39,978 bases of DNA from Bacteroidota bacterium (GTDB lineage Bacteria > Bacteroidota > Bacteroidia > Chitinophagales > Chitinophagaceae): NCBI GenBank assembly GCA_023430465.1, contig JAEZAM010000140.1:1-39978 (forward strand). Reading direction: 5' to 3'. The notes below the pieces were generated by a model. That model was not told the origin of the DNA, searched no databases, and saw only the letters and a program-made list of their open reading frames with translations. Shown here piece after piece: positions 26,425 through 35,473 of the stretch. Both the position numbers and the translations under genes were made by a program. Every line of letters begins with the position of its first letter. Positions within the stretch are counted from its first letter, which is position 1.

Positions 26425-29400
26425 ATGAGAAAACTGTTACTTACAGTAACAGCGTTCCTGCTCTTTGCGGGGGCACTGTTGGCTCAAAGATCAATTACCG
26501 GTACGGTAACTGATGACAAAGGGAATCCCCTTCCCAATGTGTCAGTAAGTGTAAAAGGAACTTCCACCGGTACTGTTACAAAAAATGACGGTACATTCTC
26601 ACTCACAGTACCAGCTAACGGAAAAGAGCTTGAATTCTCTTTCCTTGGTCTCACCCCTGAGACTGTGACCATCGGATCCCGCACTTCTTTTTCAGTTCGA
26701 ATGCTGCCTGCTGGCGCAACTACGCTTGATGATGTGGTTGTAACAGGTATCAAGAACGTAAAGAAATCACAGTTTACCGGTGCTGCCAACAAGATCACTG
26801 AACGCGAGCTGTCTTCCAAGCCGGTTGGTTCTTTTGACCAGATCCTGCAAGGTCGCGCGCCTGGTATCCTCGCCCTCACAAGCAGCGGTCAGCCAGGTAC
26901 TGCAGCCAACATTATCATCCGTGGTAGCATGTCTATCTCCGGTGGAAGCGCTCCGCTTTATATCGTGGACGGTAACCCTGTTGAGCAGGGTGTATTCCAG
27001 GCATTGAACCCCAACGATTTCGTTTCTGTGGATGTGCTTCGTGATGCGGCAACAACAGCCCTTTATGGTTCACGTGGATCGGGTGGTGTGATCGTTGTTA
27101 CTACCAAGAGAGGTCAGAGCGGTAAAATGAAACTGACTTATGAAGGACAGTTCGGTATCAAGGCAAAGCCTGATTTCGCGTTCCGTCCGATGACAACTCC
27201 TGAATTGCTTGAAGCACAGAGGGCTTACGGTTCCGTACTCGGAGCTGGTAATCCTACTGCGGCGGTTAATACAAACACTAACATTCCTGGCTGGTACTAT
27301 TCTCCTGAGAATCCCCGCTACCAGGCTTTATCTGCATCTGGTAAGGCGACTGCAGATCGTCTCCGCGATTCCATCGCGGGTATCAATACGAACTGGGCGG
27401 ACCTTTTCTTCAGACAGGGAACTTTCAGCAACCACCAGATCAACCTTTCCGGTGGCACAGGCCGCACACGTATCTATTCCAGCATTGCACTTTACAATGA
27501 GGAAGGTACCACTATGCGTACTGACATGAAACGTGTGACATTGAGGAATAACCTTGACTATGCGGATGATAAATTTTCTATCCAGGTTTCAACAAACCTT
27601 GGCTATGTAAAAAGAAACTTCCAGCAAAGCACTACTACCAACAGTACGGCAAACCCGTTCCTGGTAACCAATATCCAGGTGCCTTATGCCTTGGTGTATA
27701 AGCCAAACAGCGAAAACTATGCAACTGGTGTAGGCGCAAGATTCACAGGTGCAAATGCGCTGGATCTTACACGCTACGATGCTAACTATAACGACCAGAT
27801 CAAGGCTACCCTTGGTGTAAGCATGAACTATAACATCACGAAAGATCTTTCTGCCAGCTTCAATGCCGGTGCTGACTTCCGTGAAACGCAGGGTTCCAAC
27901 TACGGAAGCCGTGAGGCGTTCCTCAGAACACCTGCAGGTACTACAAGTATCACTGGCCGCGCAGGTTTCCAGTCTGAAGCGCTCACCCGCTTTCTGACAA
28001 TGAACGTTCGCCCAGGTATTACCTATAAGAAGTTGATCAACGATGCACATGACCTCGAGGTTTCTGCTTTCGGTGAGTACATCCAGGAAAACCAGAAAGA
28101 TCTGAACTTTACCGGTTATGGCATTGACCCACGTACACCAAACACTCCTGGTGTAATTCAGCAGGGTAATGATGTAAACCAGCTTTATGCAGTTGTAGGT
28201 GGTGGTAAATTTGAAACCGCTCTTGCTTCTGTGTTGGGTATGGCTCGTTACACATTCAATAACAAGTACACAGTAACAGGTTCTATCCGCAGGGACGGTT
28301 CTGCAAAGGTTGCACCTGAGAACAGGTGGACAAACTTCTATTCCGTAGGTGCTACATGGGACCTCGGTCGTGAAGATTTCCTGCAGAATGTTCGGTTCAT
28401 CAATGTACTCCGCCTTCGCGCCAGCTATGGTGGATCCGGTAACCACAACAACTTCCCAAGCTGGTACCTCTGGCAGCCTACCTATGGCTCCGGTACATAT
28501 TCTGGTCTTCCTACACAGGTTGCAACATACGTGGGTAATCCTGATGCAAAATGGGAGTCTACCTGGGTAACCAACATTGGTCTTGATTTCGAACTGGCCA
28601 ACAGACGTATCTATGGTGATTTCAACGTATACGACAAGAGAACAAAAGATCTGTTCGTACAAAAACCTCTGCCTATAGAGTCTGGTGGTACTTCTATCCA
28701 GCTCAATGCGGGTGAACTGCAGAACAAAGGATTTGAATGGAACATCAATGCTGAGGTGATCCGCACCAGGGATCTTGTGTGGACGATCTTCGCAAATGGT
28801 GGTTATAACAAAAATAAACTCCTCAGCCTCGGTGGTGAAGAGCCTTATGAAAGTGGTACATCTTACCTGCAGGTAGGTCTGCCTCTTGGCTCACACTATG
28901 AAGTAAGATGGGGTGGTGTAGACGCTGCAACAGGCCAGGCACTTTATTATGACCTGGATGGCAAGCTGACAACTACTTACAATGCCAGCAACGCGGTTAC
29001 TGATTTCGGTACCTGGGAAGCTCCATGGAAAGGTGGTTTTGGTACAAGCCTTCGCTACAAAGGATTTGATCTGAATGTTCTCTTTAGCTGGCAGCAAGGT
29101 GCCAACAAGATGGACAACCTGGAGTACTTTACTGAGAACCCTGTTGGCTTCCTCGGTGTAGGTTACAACCAGTCTGCTGACCTGAAATTCTGGACCAAGC
29201 CAGGTGATATCGTAAATACACCAAGCCCGCTTTATGGTACAAACTTCTCTTCAAAACTGATCCACGATGCTTCTTTCATCCGTCTGCGTGATGTGACACT
29301 GTCTTACACAGTACCACAAACCACTTTCGGAAACACGAAGCTGATCTCCAACGTTCAGGTTTATGTTCAGGGAACAAACCTTTACATGTGGACAAAATGG

Positions 29401-29496
29401 AGAGGTATGGATCCAGAAGCAGGTCCGGTTAACATTAACCTGAGTGAATTCCCTAACCCACGTGCATTCACGGGTGGTGTAAGAGTAACATTCTAA
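26425..29496 (+). CDS. SusC/RagA-family TonB-linked outer-membrane receptor
   Basis: The 1023-residue protein (ATG at 26425; an ATG at 26419 adds only MH) is the energised outer-membrane transporter of a SusC/SusD pair. It has a signal peptide ending in LLAQ, then a carboxypeptidase-regulatory-like domain (RSITGTVTDDKGNPLPNVSVSVKGTSTGT, about 21-100). The plug follows with the TonB region TTLDDVVVTG and YIVDGNPV, GSRGSGGVIVVTTKRG, and then a 22-strand barrel ending in GGVRVTF with the terminal Phe. Its substrate is an oligosaccharide or peptide, not determined here. Codons such as GGT, GCT and AAC dominate, which suggests high expression. Confidence 0.95.
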   Translation: MRKLLLTVTAFLLFAGALLAQRSITGTVTDDKGNPLPNVSVSVKGTSTGTVTKNDGTFSLTVPANGKELEFSFLGLTPETVTIGSRTSFSVRMLPAGATTLDDVVVTGIKNVKKSQFTGAANKITERELSSKPVGSFDQILQGRAPGILALTSSGQPGTAANIIIRGSMSISGGSAPLYIVDGNPVEQGVFQALNPNDFVSVDVLRDAATTALYGSRGSGGVIVVTTKRGQSGKMKLTYEGQFGIKAKPDFAFRPMTTPELLEAQRAYGSVLGAGNPTAAVNTNTNIPGWYYSPENPRYQALSASGKATADRLRDSIAGINTNWADLFFRQGTFSNHQINLSGGTGRTRIYSSIALYNEEGTTMRTDMKRVTLRNNLDYADDKFSIQVSTNLGYVKRNFQQSTTTNSTANPFLVTNIQVPYALVYKPNSENYATGVGARFTGANALDLTRYDANYNDQIKATLGVSMNYNITKDLSASFNAGADFRETQGSNYGSREAFLRTPAGTTSITGRAGFQSEALTRFLTMNVRPGITYKKLINDAHDLEVSAFGEYIQENQKDLNFTGYGIDPRTPNTPGVIQQGNDVNQLYAVVGGGKFETALASVLGMARYTFNNKYTVTGSIRRDGSAKVAPENRWTNFYSVGATWDLGREDFLQNVRFINVLRLRASYGGSGNHNNFPSWYLWQPTYGSGTYSGLPTQVATYVGNPDAKWESTWVTNIGLDFELANRRIYGDFNVYDKRTKDLFVQKPLPIESGGTSIQLNAGELQNKGFEWNINAEVIRTRDLVWTIFANGGYNKNKLLSLGGEEPYESGTSYLQVGLPLGSHYEVRWGGVDAATGQALYYDLDGKLTTTYNASNAVTDFGTWEAPWKGGFGTSLRYKGFDLNVLFSWQQGANKMDNLEYFTENPVGFLGVGYNQSADLKFWTKPGDIVNTPSPLYGTNFSSKLIHDASFIRLRDVTLSYTVPQTTFGNTKLISNVQVYVQGTNLYMWTKWRGMDPEAGPVNINLSEFPNPRAFTGGVRVTF

Positions 29497-29516
29497 TAAA
29501 ACTGAACTATTTTATT

Positions 29517-30923
29517 ATGAAAAAATATAGTGTAATAATCCTGGCTGCTGTAGTAGCACTCAGCAGCTGTAAAAAAGAGCTGGAGCAATACAACCCGCAG
29601 ACCATCAGCGAGGACAATGCTTTTAAGACTCTTGAGCATGTGCAGCTCGGCGTGAACGGTGCTTATGGCATGTACAGCACTTACGTGAACGATATCTATA
29701 AAAACGCGCTTACTTCTGATGAGGCGAGACTTGGAAATGACAACGCAGGTCAGGGTGCGCTTACTTATCGCTACCAATATAGCTCTGATGCTACAACAGG
29801 TGGTGATGTAACTGGTGGATATGGCGGATACTATTCCATGATCGCGCAGATCAATCGCGTACTGCCGTATGTATATACAGTAACCGGTGAAGAGGGCAGC
29901 ACAGCCCGCCGTGACGAGATCAAAGGTCAGTTGCTTGCGCTCCGTGGTATCGCTCATTTCGGACTGTTGCAGAATTTTGCAGGCCGTTACAATCCTGATG
30001 CAATCGGTATTGCAGTAGTAACTGAAATCAGCCCGTTGGCACGCCCTGCGCGCTCTACCATGGGTGAGGCAATGGCACAGATCGAGAAGGACCTGGCTGA
30101 CGCCAAAGCAGTATTGCCTGCAGTAACGCCTACCTCTTTCCGCGATACGGTAATGAATAAGATCAACATCGCAGCATACCAGGCACGCATTGCCCTCTAC
30201 AAAGGTGACTATGCGGCAGCCATCACGTATGCTACCGAAGTGATCAACTCAAACGTAAAGCCACTGGTTACCGGCGCTACCTTCCAGGGTATCTGGACCG
30301 ACCAGGAAACTGCGGTGCCTCAGGGACTGTCTGAGACACTTTTCCGTATTCGTTTTGCTACAAGCACCGCTTTGGGTGGTCTGTGGACAACAACAGGTAA
30401 TCTGGATTACATTTCTCCGTCTGAGAAACTGGTTCAGTCATACGATGCTACAGATATCCGCCTCGCTGCCTATATCGGCGGAACAACAGGTGATTGGTAT
30501 GTAAATAAATACTATCAATCTTCAAGAGGTGGTCGCGTCGTGGATATGAAAGCTATCCGCACTGCTGAAGTTTACCTGATCCGTGCTGAAGCTTATGCAA
30601 AAAGCTCACCTGCTAACGTAGCTGCGGGTGCTGCAGACCTGAACTTCCTGCGCGCGCAGCGCATCACTGGTTATGTGCCAGTAACATTCGCCAGTGCTGC
30701 TGACCTGATCACCGCGGTATTGAACGAGCGTTTCAAAGAACTCGCTTTCGAAGGACACCGTTTCTTTGATCTGAAAAGAAACAATCTGCCTGTACAGCGT
30801 AATGCAGCCGATGCAAACGCAGCATGGCAGACCCTTCCTGCTGATTCTTACCGCTTCGTTTACCCCATCCCTAACGCTGCCATTCTCGCTAACCCGAACA
30901 TCGAGCAGAACCAAGGATATTAA
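29517..30923 (+). CDS. SusD/RagB-family surface lipoprotein
   Basis: The 468-residue lipoprotein (Cys18 after ALSS) sits on the SusC barrel as a lid and binds the substrate. The N-terminal segment ELEQYNPQTISEDNAFKTLEHVQLGVNGAYGMY and the C-terminal RAEAYAK, LNFLRAQRITGY, NERFKELAFEGHRFFDLKRNNLPV are the usual SusD landmarks. It starts 20 bases after susC, so the two are co-transcribed. Both belong to the same substrate-uptake complex, but no glycan-cleaving enzyme gene is next to them. Confidence 0.95.
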   Translation: MKKYSVIILAAVVALSSCKKELEQYNPQTISEDNAFKTLEHVQLGVNGAYGMYSTYVNDIYKNALTSDEARLGNDNAGQGALTYRYQYSSDATTGGDVTGGYGGYYSMIAQINRVLPYVYTVTGEEGSTARRDEIKGQLLALRGIAHFGLLQNFAGRYNPDAIGIAVVTEISPLARPARSTMGEAMAQIEKDLADAKAVLPAVTPTSFRDTVMNKINIAAYQARIALYKGDYAAAITYATEVINSNVKPLVTGATFQGIWTDQETAVPQGLSETLFRIRFATSTALGGLWTTTGNLDYISPSEKLVQSYDATDIRLAAYIGGTTGDWYVNKYYQSSRGGRVVDMKAIRTAEVYLIRAEAYAKSSPANVAAGAADLNFLRAQRITGYVPVTFASAADLITAVLNERFKELAFEGHRFFDLKRNNLPVQRNAADANAAWQTLPADSYRFVYPIPNAAILANPNIEQNQGY

Positions 30924-30930
30924 GCAAATC

Positions 30931-30955
30931 AACCGGTGGGCATTGCCCACCGGTT
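30931..30955 (+). promoter_or_regulatory. Strong hairpin between susD and the third lipoprotein gene
   Basis: AACCGGTGGGC and GCCCACCGGTT form a perfect 11-bp stem with an ATT loop, 8 bases after the susD stop. It is not followed by a T-tract (ACTATAAAATATT). It could pause or partly end transcription, or protect the upstream mRNA, and so lower output of the third gene. Confidence 0.55.
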
Positions 30956-30983
30956 ACTATAAAATATTATTAAAATCTTGAGC

Positions 30984-31886
30984 ATGAGAAAAATTACCCA
31001 ATTCGCGCTATCCGCACTGGCTTTCTCTTTCCTGCTTGCAGGTTGCGACAAAACCAAGCCATACGATGTGGAAGTTCCTGAATCGCAGGTGCATTTCGTA
31101 GGCAGCAGAAACCAGCAATATAATGTTGCTAACCCGCCAACACCTTACAACATTACAGTTGGTACAACTGACGTTTCGTCTTCCGACCGTGAGGTGACCT
31201 TCAAGATCACTTCCCCTTCAGGCGCGGTAGCAGGTACTGATTATACGGTAGGTGTTACAGGTAACAAAGTAACCATACCTGCAGGCCAGGCGACAGCTAC
31301 TATTCCTGTTACAGCTAGTTTCACGTCTTATAACGCTGGTCAGAAGGATACCCTGATCTTCTCTCTCGAAGAGCCTTCTTTGAAGGTAGCCGGTTTCCAG
31401 GATACAATCCGACTCATCCTTCGCGGCCCTTGCTTTGATGGCGTTGACATCAACGAAGCGGCGAACATGAACGCCCAGCTTGGAAACTACGCTAACTCCA
31501 ACGACGCAGGTTTCGGTGCATGGGGTCCATACCTGACCAAAATCAACTCAATCACAAACCTTACACCTACGACTGCCCGCGCTGTTATTAACAACGTATG
31601 GGATGCTGGTTTTGGGAACGTAAACTTCGTGATCAATTGGAGCAACCCGGCTAACGTTACCATCGATGTTGAACAGCCTACACTCACCAGCTCCAACGCC
31701 GGTGTGTTGAATGCTGCATATAACGGAATGTTCCTTGTTATCCGCAAACATCCTGATGCAAACGGATCATTCTCGGTTTGTACCGGTGAGCATACGCTTC
31801 GCTACCAGCTCGGTGTATTCAACCCTGCAACAAACACGTTGCTCGGCTATTTCCCGAATATCGGTATCACCACTATCGAAAGATAA
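30984..31886 (+). CDS. SusCD-associated surface lipoprotein with a Calx-beta-like domain
   Basis: The 300-residue lipoprotein (Cys21 after LLAG) starts at the ATG at 30984; a TTG six bases earlier is less likely. Residues about 40-130 form a beta domain, with EVTFKITSPSGAVAGTDYTV, KVTIPAGQATATIPVTASF and DTLIFSLEEPS, like Calx-beta or DUF4843 proteins linked to SusCD. The rest is rich in Asn/Thr/Gly and includes WDAGFGNVNFVINWSNP, which may bind a ligand. No enzyme motif is seen. By position it is the third component of the locus, probably an accessory binding protein. Confidence 0.7.
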   Translation: MRKITQFALSALAFSFLLAGCDKTKPYDVEVPESQVHFVGSRNQQYNVANPPTPYNITVGTTDVSSSDREVTFKITSPSGAVAGTDYTVGVTGNKVTIPAGQATATIPVTASFTSYNAGQKDTLIFSLEEPSLKVAGFQDTIRLILRGPCFDGVDINEAANMNAQLGNYANSNDAGFGAWGPYLTKINSITNLTPTTARAVINNVWDAGFGNVNFVINWSNPANVTIDVEQPTLTSSNAGVLNAAYNGMFLVIRKHPDANGSFSVCTGEHTLRYQLGVFNPATNTLLGYFPNIGITTIER

Positions 31887-31904
31887 TTCTGCCAATACGC
31901 GCAT

Positions 31905-31937
31905 AAAAAAAGCGACCGGACTGGTCGCTTTTTTTTA
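31905..31937. terminator. Bidirectional rho-independent terminator
   Basis: AAAAAAAGCGACC pairs with GGTCGCTTTTTTT around a GGACT loop. It separates the convergent SusCD-associated gene and the cytochrome gene, and has a T-tract on both strands. Confidence 0.9.
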
Positions 31938-31951
31938 TTTCATATACAATA

Positions 31952-32314
31952 TCATTTATCAACCTTACGCAGCCGCAGGAAGGTGATCACCTGGTCCACC
32001 TGGTCCGCACTCATTTTCTTCGCCACCGCATGATTCTTTGCATCTATCCCTATCAGCGCCGTTGCGTGATAGTCATCTATCTGTGTTTTTGTAAAATTTG
32101 GCACTCCATCCTTTCCTTTCGTAAATATGCCGTGACAGCCACCGCAATGGAGCTTATACAGAACTTTTCCTTTCTCACATTTCTCGATCAGCAACTCGCG
32201 ATTCCGCTTGGTGTAATGACCAGGAAGATCATACTCCGTCTTGCGCTGCGTGACGCATTGCTGGAAGAGCAGGGTGACCCCCGTTAACGATGTTATGATC
32301 AAAAATTTTTTCAT
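31952..32314 (-). CDS. Small c-type cytochrome lipoprotein
   Basis: The 120-residue protein (ATG at 32314) has a lipoprotein signal with Cys20. One heme motif, CGGCH (32132-32146), is followed by a short helix with GIDAKNHAVAKKMSADQVDQVITFLRL; Met in AKKMS could be the sixth ligand. It belongs to the small monoheme cytochrome c group. Its ATG overlaps the stop of the upstream peroxidase gene by one base (TGATG). The pair could pass electrons to the diheme enzyme at the outer face of the periplasm. Confidence 0.9.
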   Translation of the reverse strand: MKKFLIITSLTGVTLLFQQCVTQRKTEYDLPGHYTKRNRELLIEKCEKGKVLYKLHCGGCHGIFTKGKDGVPNFTKTQIDDYHATALIGIDAKNHAVAKKMSADQVDQVITFLRLRKVDK

Positions 32315-34236
32315 CAATACTCACCGCCTATTTTGCGGTTATTCAATTTTTTATCCGAAGATGCCGGCAGGCTGGCCGGCGGACTGTCAAAAATAATGGT
32401 TTCATTCAGCGAATGCATAAAGGCAATCAGTTGCTTTTTTTCCTCCGCACTTAATTTCAGCGGTGCATCGGAAAGTGTCTGGTTTGGTACATCCAGCTTC
32501 CTGCCTATTCCGCCCCCGGCATCATAAAATTCCACCACCTCCTCCAGTGTTTTGAACACACCGTTGTGCATATAAGGTGCCGTATGCTGAATATTCCTGA
32601 TCGTGCCTGTGCGAAAGGCATTGAGCATTTCATGGGCAGGATTCACAACAAACCGCCCCTGGTCATCGCTTAATTTCGAATATGCGGTATCTGCCGGTAC
32701 ACCCAGCACCTCGAACTCAGATCCGATATACGGCGGCTTGATGCCGTTGAAATGAGGCACGAAATGACAGGTGGCACACTGTGCCTTGCTCATGAAAAGA
32801 TTAAAACCGGCAACTACATCCTTCTGCAGCGGTTTGCCTTCGTTCATGGCCTCGTCAAAAGGGGAGTAGTAATTGCTGAAATCCGCATAATAGTAAGTAA
32901 TGGCGGATACCACATGTGTAAGCGTCACCTTTTTTTCTTCTGGGGTAAATTTCAATAATTTTTTAAACCCATTTTTATACGTGCTGCAACTCAGCACTTT
33001 TCGCAGCAGGTCCGGTTCCACGCTGTTCATTTCATGATGATTCAGTATCACTTCCCTCGCCTGCCCCTGCAATGAGATGTGTTTTCCATCCAGCATCACC
33101 AGGTGGTTGAATACGGAGTTGATCAGCGAAGGCGTATTCCTGGGTAAATGAGAAACCTGGTCAAACATGAATGAGGTCGCCTGCGTTGTATCCGTAAAAT
33201 ATTGATCGGGTCGGTGACAGGACGCACAACTGCGCTTGTTGTCTGAAGACAGTATCGGATCATAAAAAAGTTGTTTCCCCAAACGCTTGATCTCTTCCAA
33301 CGCAGCTTCATCTTCCGTCAGCGAGAAAATTCCTTTTGTGTTTTGCGACATGAACAATGATTTGTCGAAAATTGATGAGGCTTCATTGCTGAGCGCGTAA
33401 TCATTGTAATTGGCGGAGTAAAGATCATATTCGCGGATCATGCGTTGATTCAACCGGAATAGCGGATTGATATGATTCCGGATAAACGTATAGTGGTCAA
33501 ATGATCCGTAGTACTTCGGCTGCGCGCGCGTAAACTGTATTGCCCGTTCGAAGCCTCCCATGTAGTCTTTGTTCAGACCGGATTCTGGAAATGCCTGGTT
33601 GAACGTTTTGTAGATGTCAACTGCCGATTCAAGCATGGCCTGCATTTCCGGGATCACAAGGCTGGTATCGGGACACTCAAACCCAGTGGTATACAATGCA
33701 GCGAGATTAAGAAGGAAAAGGCGGTTACAAAAAAAGAAATGTGTTCGCTCATCCAGTTGGCTTGTAATGGAATCGGCTGCAAAGGTGTTGAGTGCAACCA
33801 ACGAGCTGTCCACCAGCGCCAATAGCGTATCCCGGTTCGGGACTTCCTCATCCAACTGCAGCTCGGCAAGGATGAGTCCGCCTCCTTCCCTGCGGTAGGG
33901 TGGCTCGAATTTTTCAAACACCTCTGTTTCCCATTCAACCGGCAGCGGGCCGTTGATCTTGCGGTAAGCGACGGGCTCAAACCACCTGAACCAGAAGTCA
34001 AGTTGTTTAAGTGAAGTTCTATTCTTGTGAATGTTGCTGCGAAGGGTCGCTACCTGGGAGGAATCCGCCAGGTCTGTGCGGAGAATATCAGTCCTGAGTT
34101 GCTGCTGCGCATTGGTGAAAAGATTTAGTCGTTGCCGGTAAAGATCGCCATAACCGCTCGTCTTACTGAAAGTGAATGACAGCAATACAGCAGTCAGTAC
34201 GAGGGTCGATATAGTGGCAACGATCTTCATTTTCAT
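32314..34236 (-). CDS. Diheme cytochrome c peroxidase with a long N-terminal domain
   Basis: The 640-residue protein (ATG at 34236) has a signal or anchor helix at about 5-22, then about 280 residues of mostly helical sequence, loosely reminiscent of imelysin-type or linker domains. The C-terminal half is the bacterial CcpA/MauG fold. Heme motifs are CASCH (33214-33228) and CATCH (32764-32778), and segments such as QLFYDPILSSDNKRSCASCHRPDQYFTD and AFRTGTIRNIQHTAPYMHNGVF are typical. It should reduce H2O2 in the periplasm or oxidise a protein substrate. Its start overlaps the amidohydrolase stop by 4 bases (ATGA). Confidence 0.85.
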   Translation of the reverse strand: MKMKIVATISTLVLTAVLLSFTFSKTSGYGDLYRQRLNLFTNAQQQLRTDILRTDLADSSQVATLRSNIHKNRTSLKQLDFWFRWFEPVAYRKINGPLPVEWETEVFEKFEPPYRREGGGLILAELQLDEEVPNRDTLLALVDSSLVALNTFAADSITSQLDERTHFFFCNRLFLLNLAALYTTGFECPDTSLVIPEMQAMLESAVDIYKTFNQAFPESGLNKDYMGGFERAIQFTRAQPKYYGSFDHYTFIRNHINPLFRLNQRMIREYDLYSANYNDYALSNEASSIFDKSLFMSQNTKGIFSLTEDEAALEEIKRLGKQLFYDPILSSDNKRSCASCHRPDQYFTDTTQATSFMFDQVSHLPRNTPSLINSVFNHLVMLDGKHISLQGQAREVILNHHEMNSVEPDLLRKVLSCSTYKNGFKKLLKFTPEEKKVTLTHVVSAITYYYADFSNYYSPFDEAMNEGKPLQKDVVAGFNLFMSKAQCATCHFVPHFNGIKPPYIGSEFEVLGVPADTAYSKLSDDQGRFVVNPAHEMLNAFRTGTIRNIQHTAPYMHNGVFKTLEEVVEFYDAGGGIGRKLDVPNQTLSDAPLKLSAEEKKQLIAFMHSLNETIIFDSPPASLPASSDKKLNNRKIGGEY

Positions 34237-35396
34237 AGCAGGCGGACCGTGGTGGTCAGGTCGGCCGACGAACAAATTATCCCGGGAATTTTACCGCGTT
34301 CAAAGCTACCCAATAACTTCTCCATCTGCAAGGCCCGCGCGCCATTCAGCGTTGCCCAGGAAAACAACTCTTCGACGGCTATTAACGGGAAATGGTTGGA
34401 AATAGTCTTCATTTCGCCTAAAATACTGAGCTCGTCATTGGAGGCCAGGCTGTCCGTACCCAAAACGATATCCTGTTTACCCGAAGACAACATCGGGACA
34501 TCAGGAAGCTTTCCGGAAATATAGAGGTTGGCGTTGGGGCAAAGGCAGAGATGGAAGTTTACCGCTGAGCTGTTGCTGAAATTGTCCAGGGCATCGAGGT
34601 CAGCTCTGGTTGTTTCAACGTTGTGCACCAGGATTACCCGCTGATGCCGGAGAAAATGCGGGAGTACAGCTTCCAGGCTGGATTTGCCGGAAGGCTGAAA
34701 GAAATCCAGCCGCATTCCAAGCTCGCTGTAGAAACCCGGAAATCCACCTGATGCATTTTGAAACAACAGGTTCTCATCTGGACTTTCCTGGTTGTGAATC
34801 GACAGCAATTGATTACCGGGTAAATGATTGATCTGCTTAAAAAGCGAAGGGGCAACGGAATATGGGGCATGTGGTACGAGTGAACTGCGACCGGGGAAGT
34901 CGGTAGCAAACAGGTTAAACACATTCAGGGCCGCCTGGTAACGCTCATGGGCAGTATCGGGATGAAATCCTAATGCCTCGATGAAATTGTGATAATGGAT
35001 CCGGCTCTGGTGTTTTTCTGCAATGGTGAAGCTGGTATTGCAGATATCCCCAACCGCCACGATGCCGTTATTTTCCATCTCGCTATCGGCATTACTGATC
35101 GCCTGCAGGATGGCTTCTTTCCCGGAACTACGGCTCGTCATCACAGATGTGATAAAGCCGATCAGGCCCTGGCCTTTTGGCAGCAGGCCTTTCATGTGAC
35201 TTAATTCGAGGTGGCAGTGACAGTTGATGAGCCCCGGACTGATGATTCCCTGTACTGCTCTTACGTCATCGCCGGCTTCGGTAAGGGGCACAATGTCTTC
35301 TATCATACCATTCCCTTTCGCGATGAGTGCATGGCCCGGGCCTAAGAAGCGATACCCGTCGAAAATCTCGCCGGCCGTGAATTTCAGGTAATCCAT
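34233..35396 (-). CDS. Amidohydrolase, aminofutalosine-deaminase-like
   Basis: The 387-residue cytoplasmic protein (ATG at 35396, MDYLKFTAGEIFDG) has a composite beta-sandwich and TIM-barrel layout of the cytosine/atrazine deaminase type. Metal ligands fit HCH (His60, His62 in INCHCHLELSHMKG) and the later VPHAPYSV, LVHN and GTDSLASND motifs. Proteins like this deaminate purine-like substrates. The INxHxHLELS and VPHAPYSV motifs resemble aminofutalosine deaminase (MqnX) of the menaquinone pathway, but no other mqn gene is nearby, so that is inference. It overlaps the diheme peroxidase gene by 4 bases. Confidence 0.75.
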   Translation of the reverse strand: MDYLKFTAGEIFDGYRFLGPGHALIAKGNGMIEDIVPLTEAGDDVRAVQGIISPGLINCHCHLELSHMKGLLPKGQGLIGFITSVMTSRSSGKEAILQAISNADSEMENNGIVAVGDICNTSFTIAEKHQSRIHYHNFIEALGFHPDTAHERYQAALNVFNLFATDFPGRSSLVPHAPYSVAPSLFKQINHLPGNQLLSIHNQESPDENLLFQNASGGFPGFYSELGMRLDFFQPSGKSSLEAVLPHFLRHQRVILVHNVETTRADLDALDNFSNSSAVNFHLCLCPNANLYISGKLPDVPMLSSGKQDIVLGTDSLASNDELSILGEMKTISNHFPLIAVEELFSWATLNGARALQMEKLLGSFERGKIPGIICSSADLTTTVRLL

Positions 35397-35445
35397 TTTA
35401 CAAAAGTCCAGATATGGAAAACCAAAACCCAAAAAATATTCTTGC

Positions 35446-35453
35446 TACCTTTG
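35446..35453 (+). promoter_or_regulatory. Candidate -7 box of prfA
   Basis: TACCTTTG matches TAnnTTTG and ends 20 bases before the prfA ATG. The -33 position has no TTG. Confidence 0.45.
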
Positions 35454-35473
35454 CCCACTTTATTTAATAAGCT

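Noticed and set aside
27589..28662. Reverse-strand open frame of about 357 codons inside susC
   Set aside because: It lies wholly antisense to the SusC barrel, encodes a Cys/Thr-rich product with no family features, and arises from susC codon choice.
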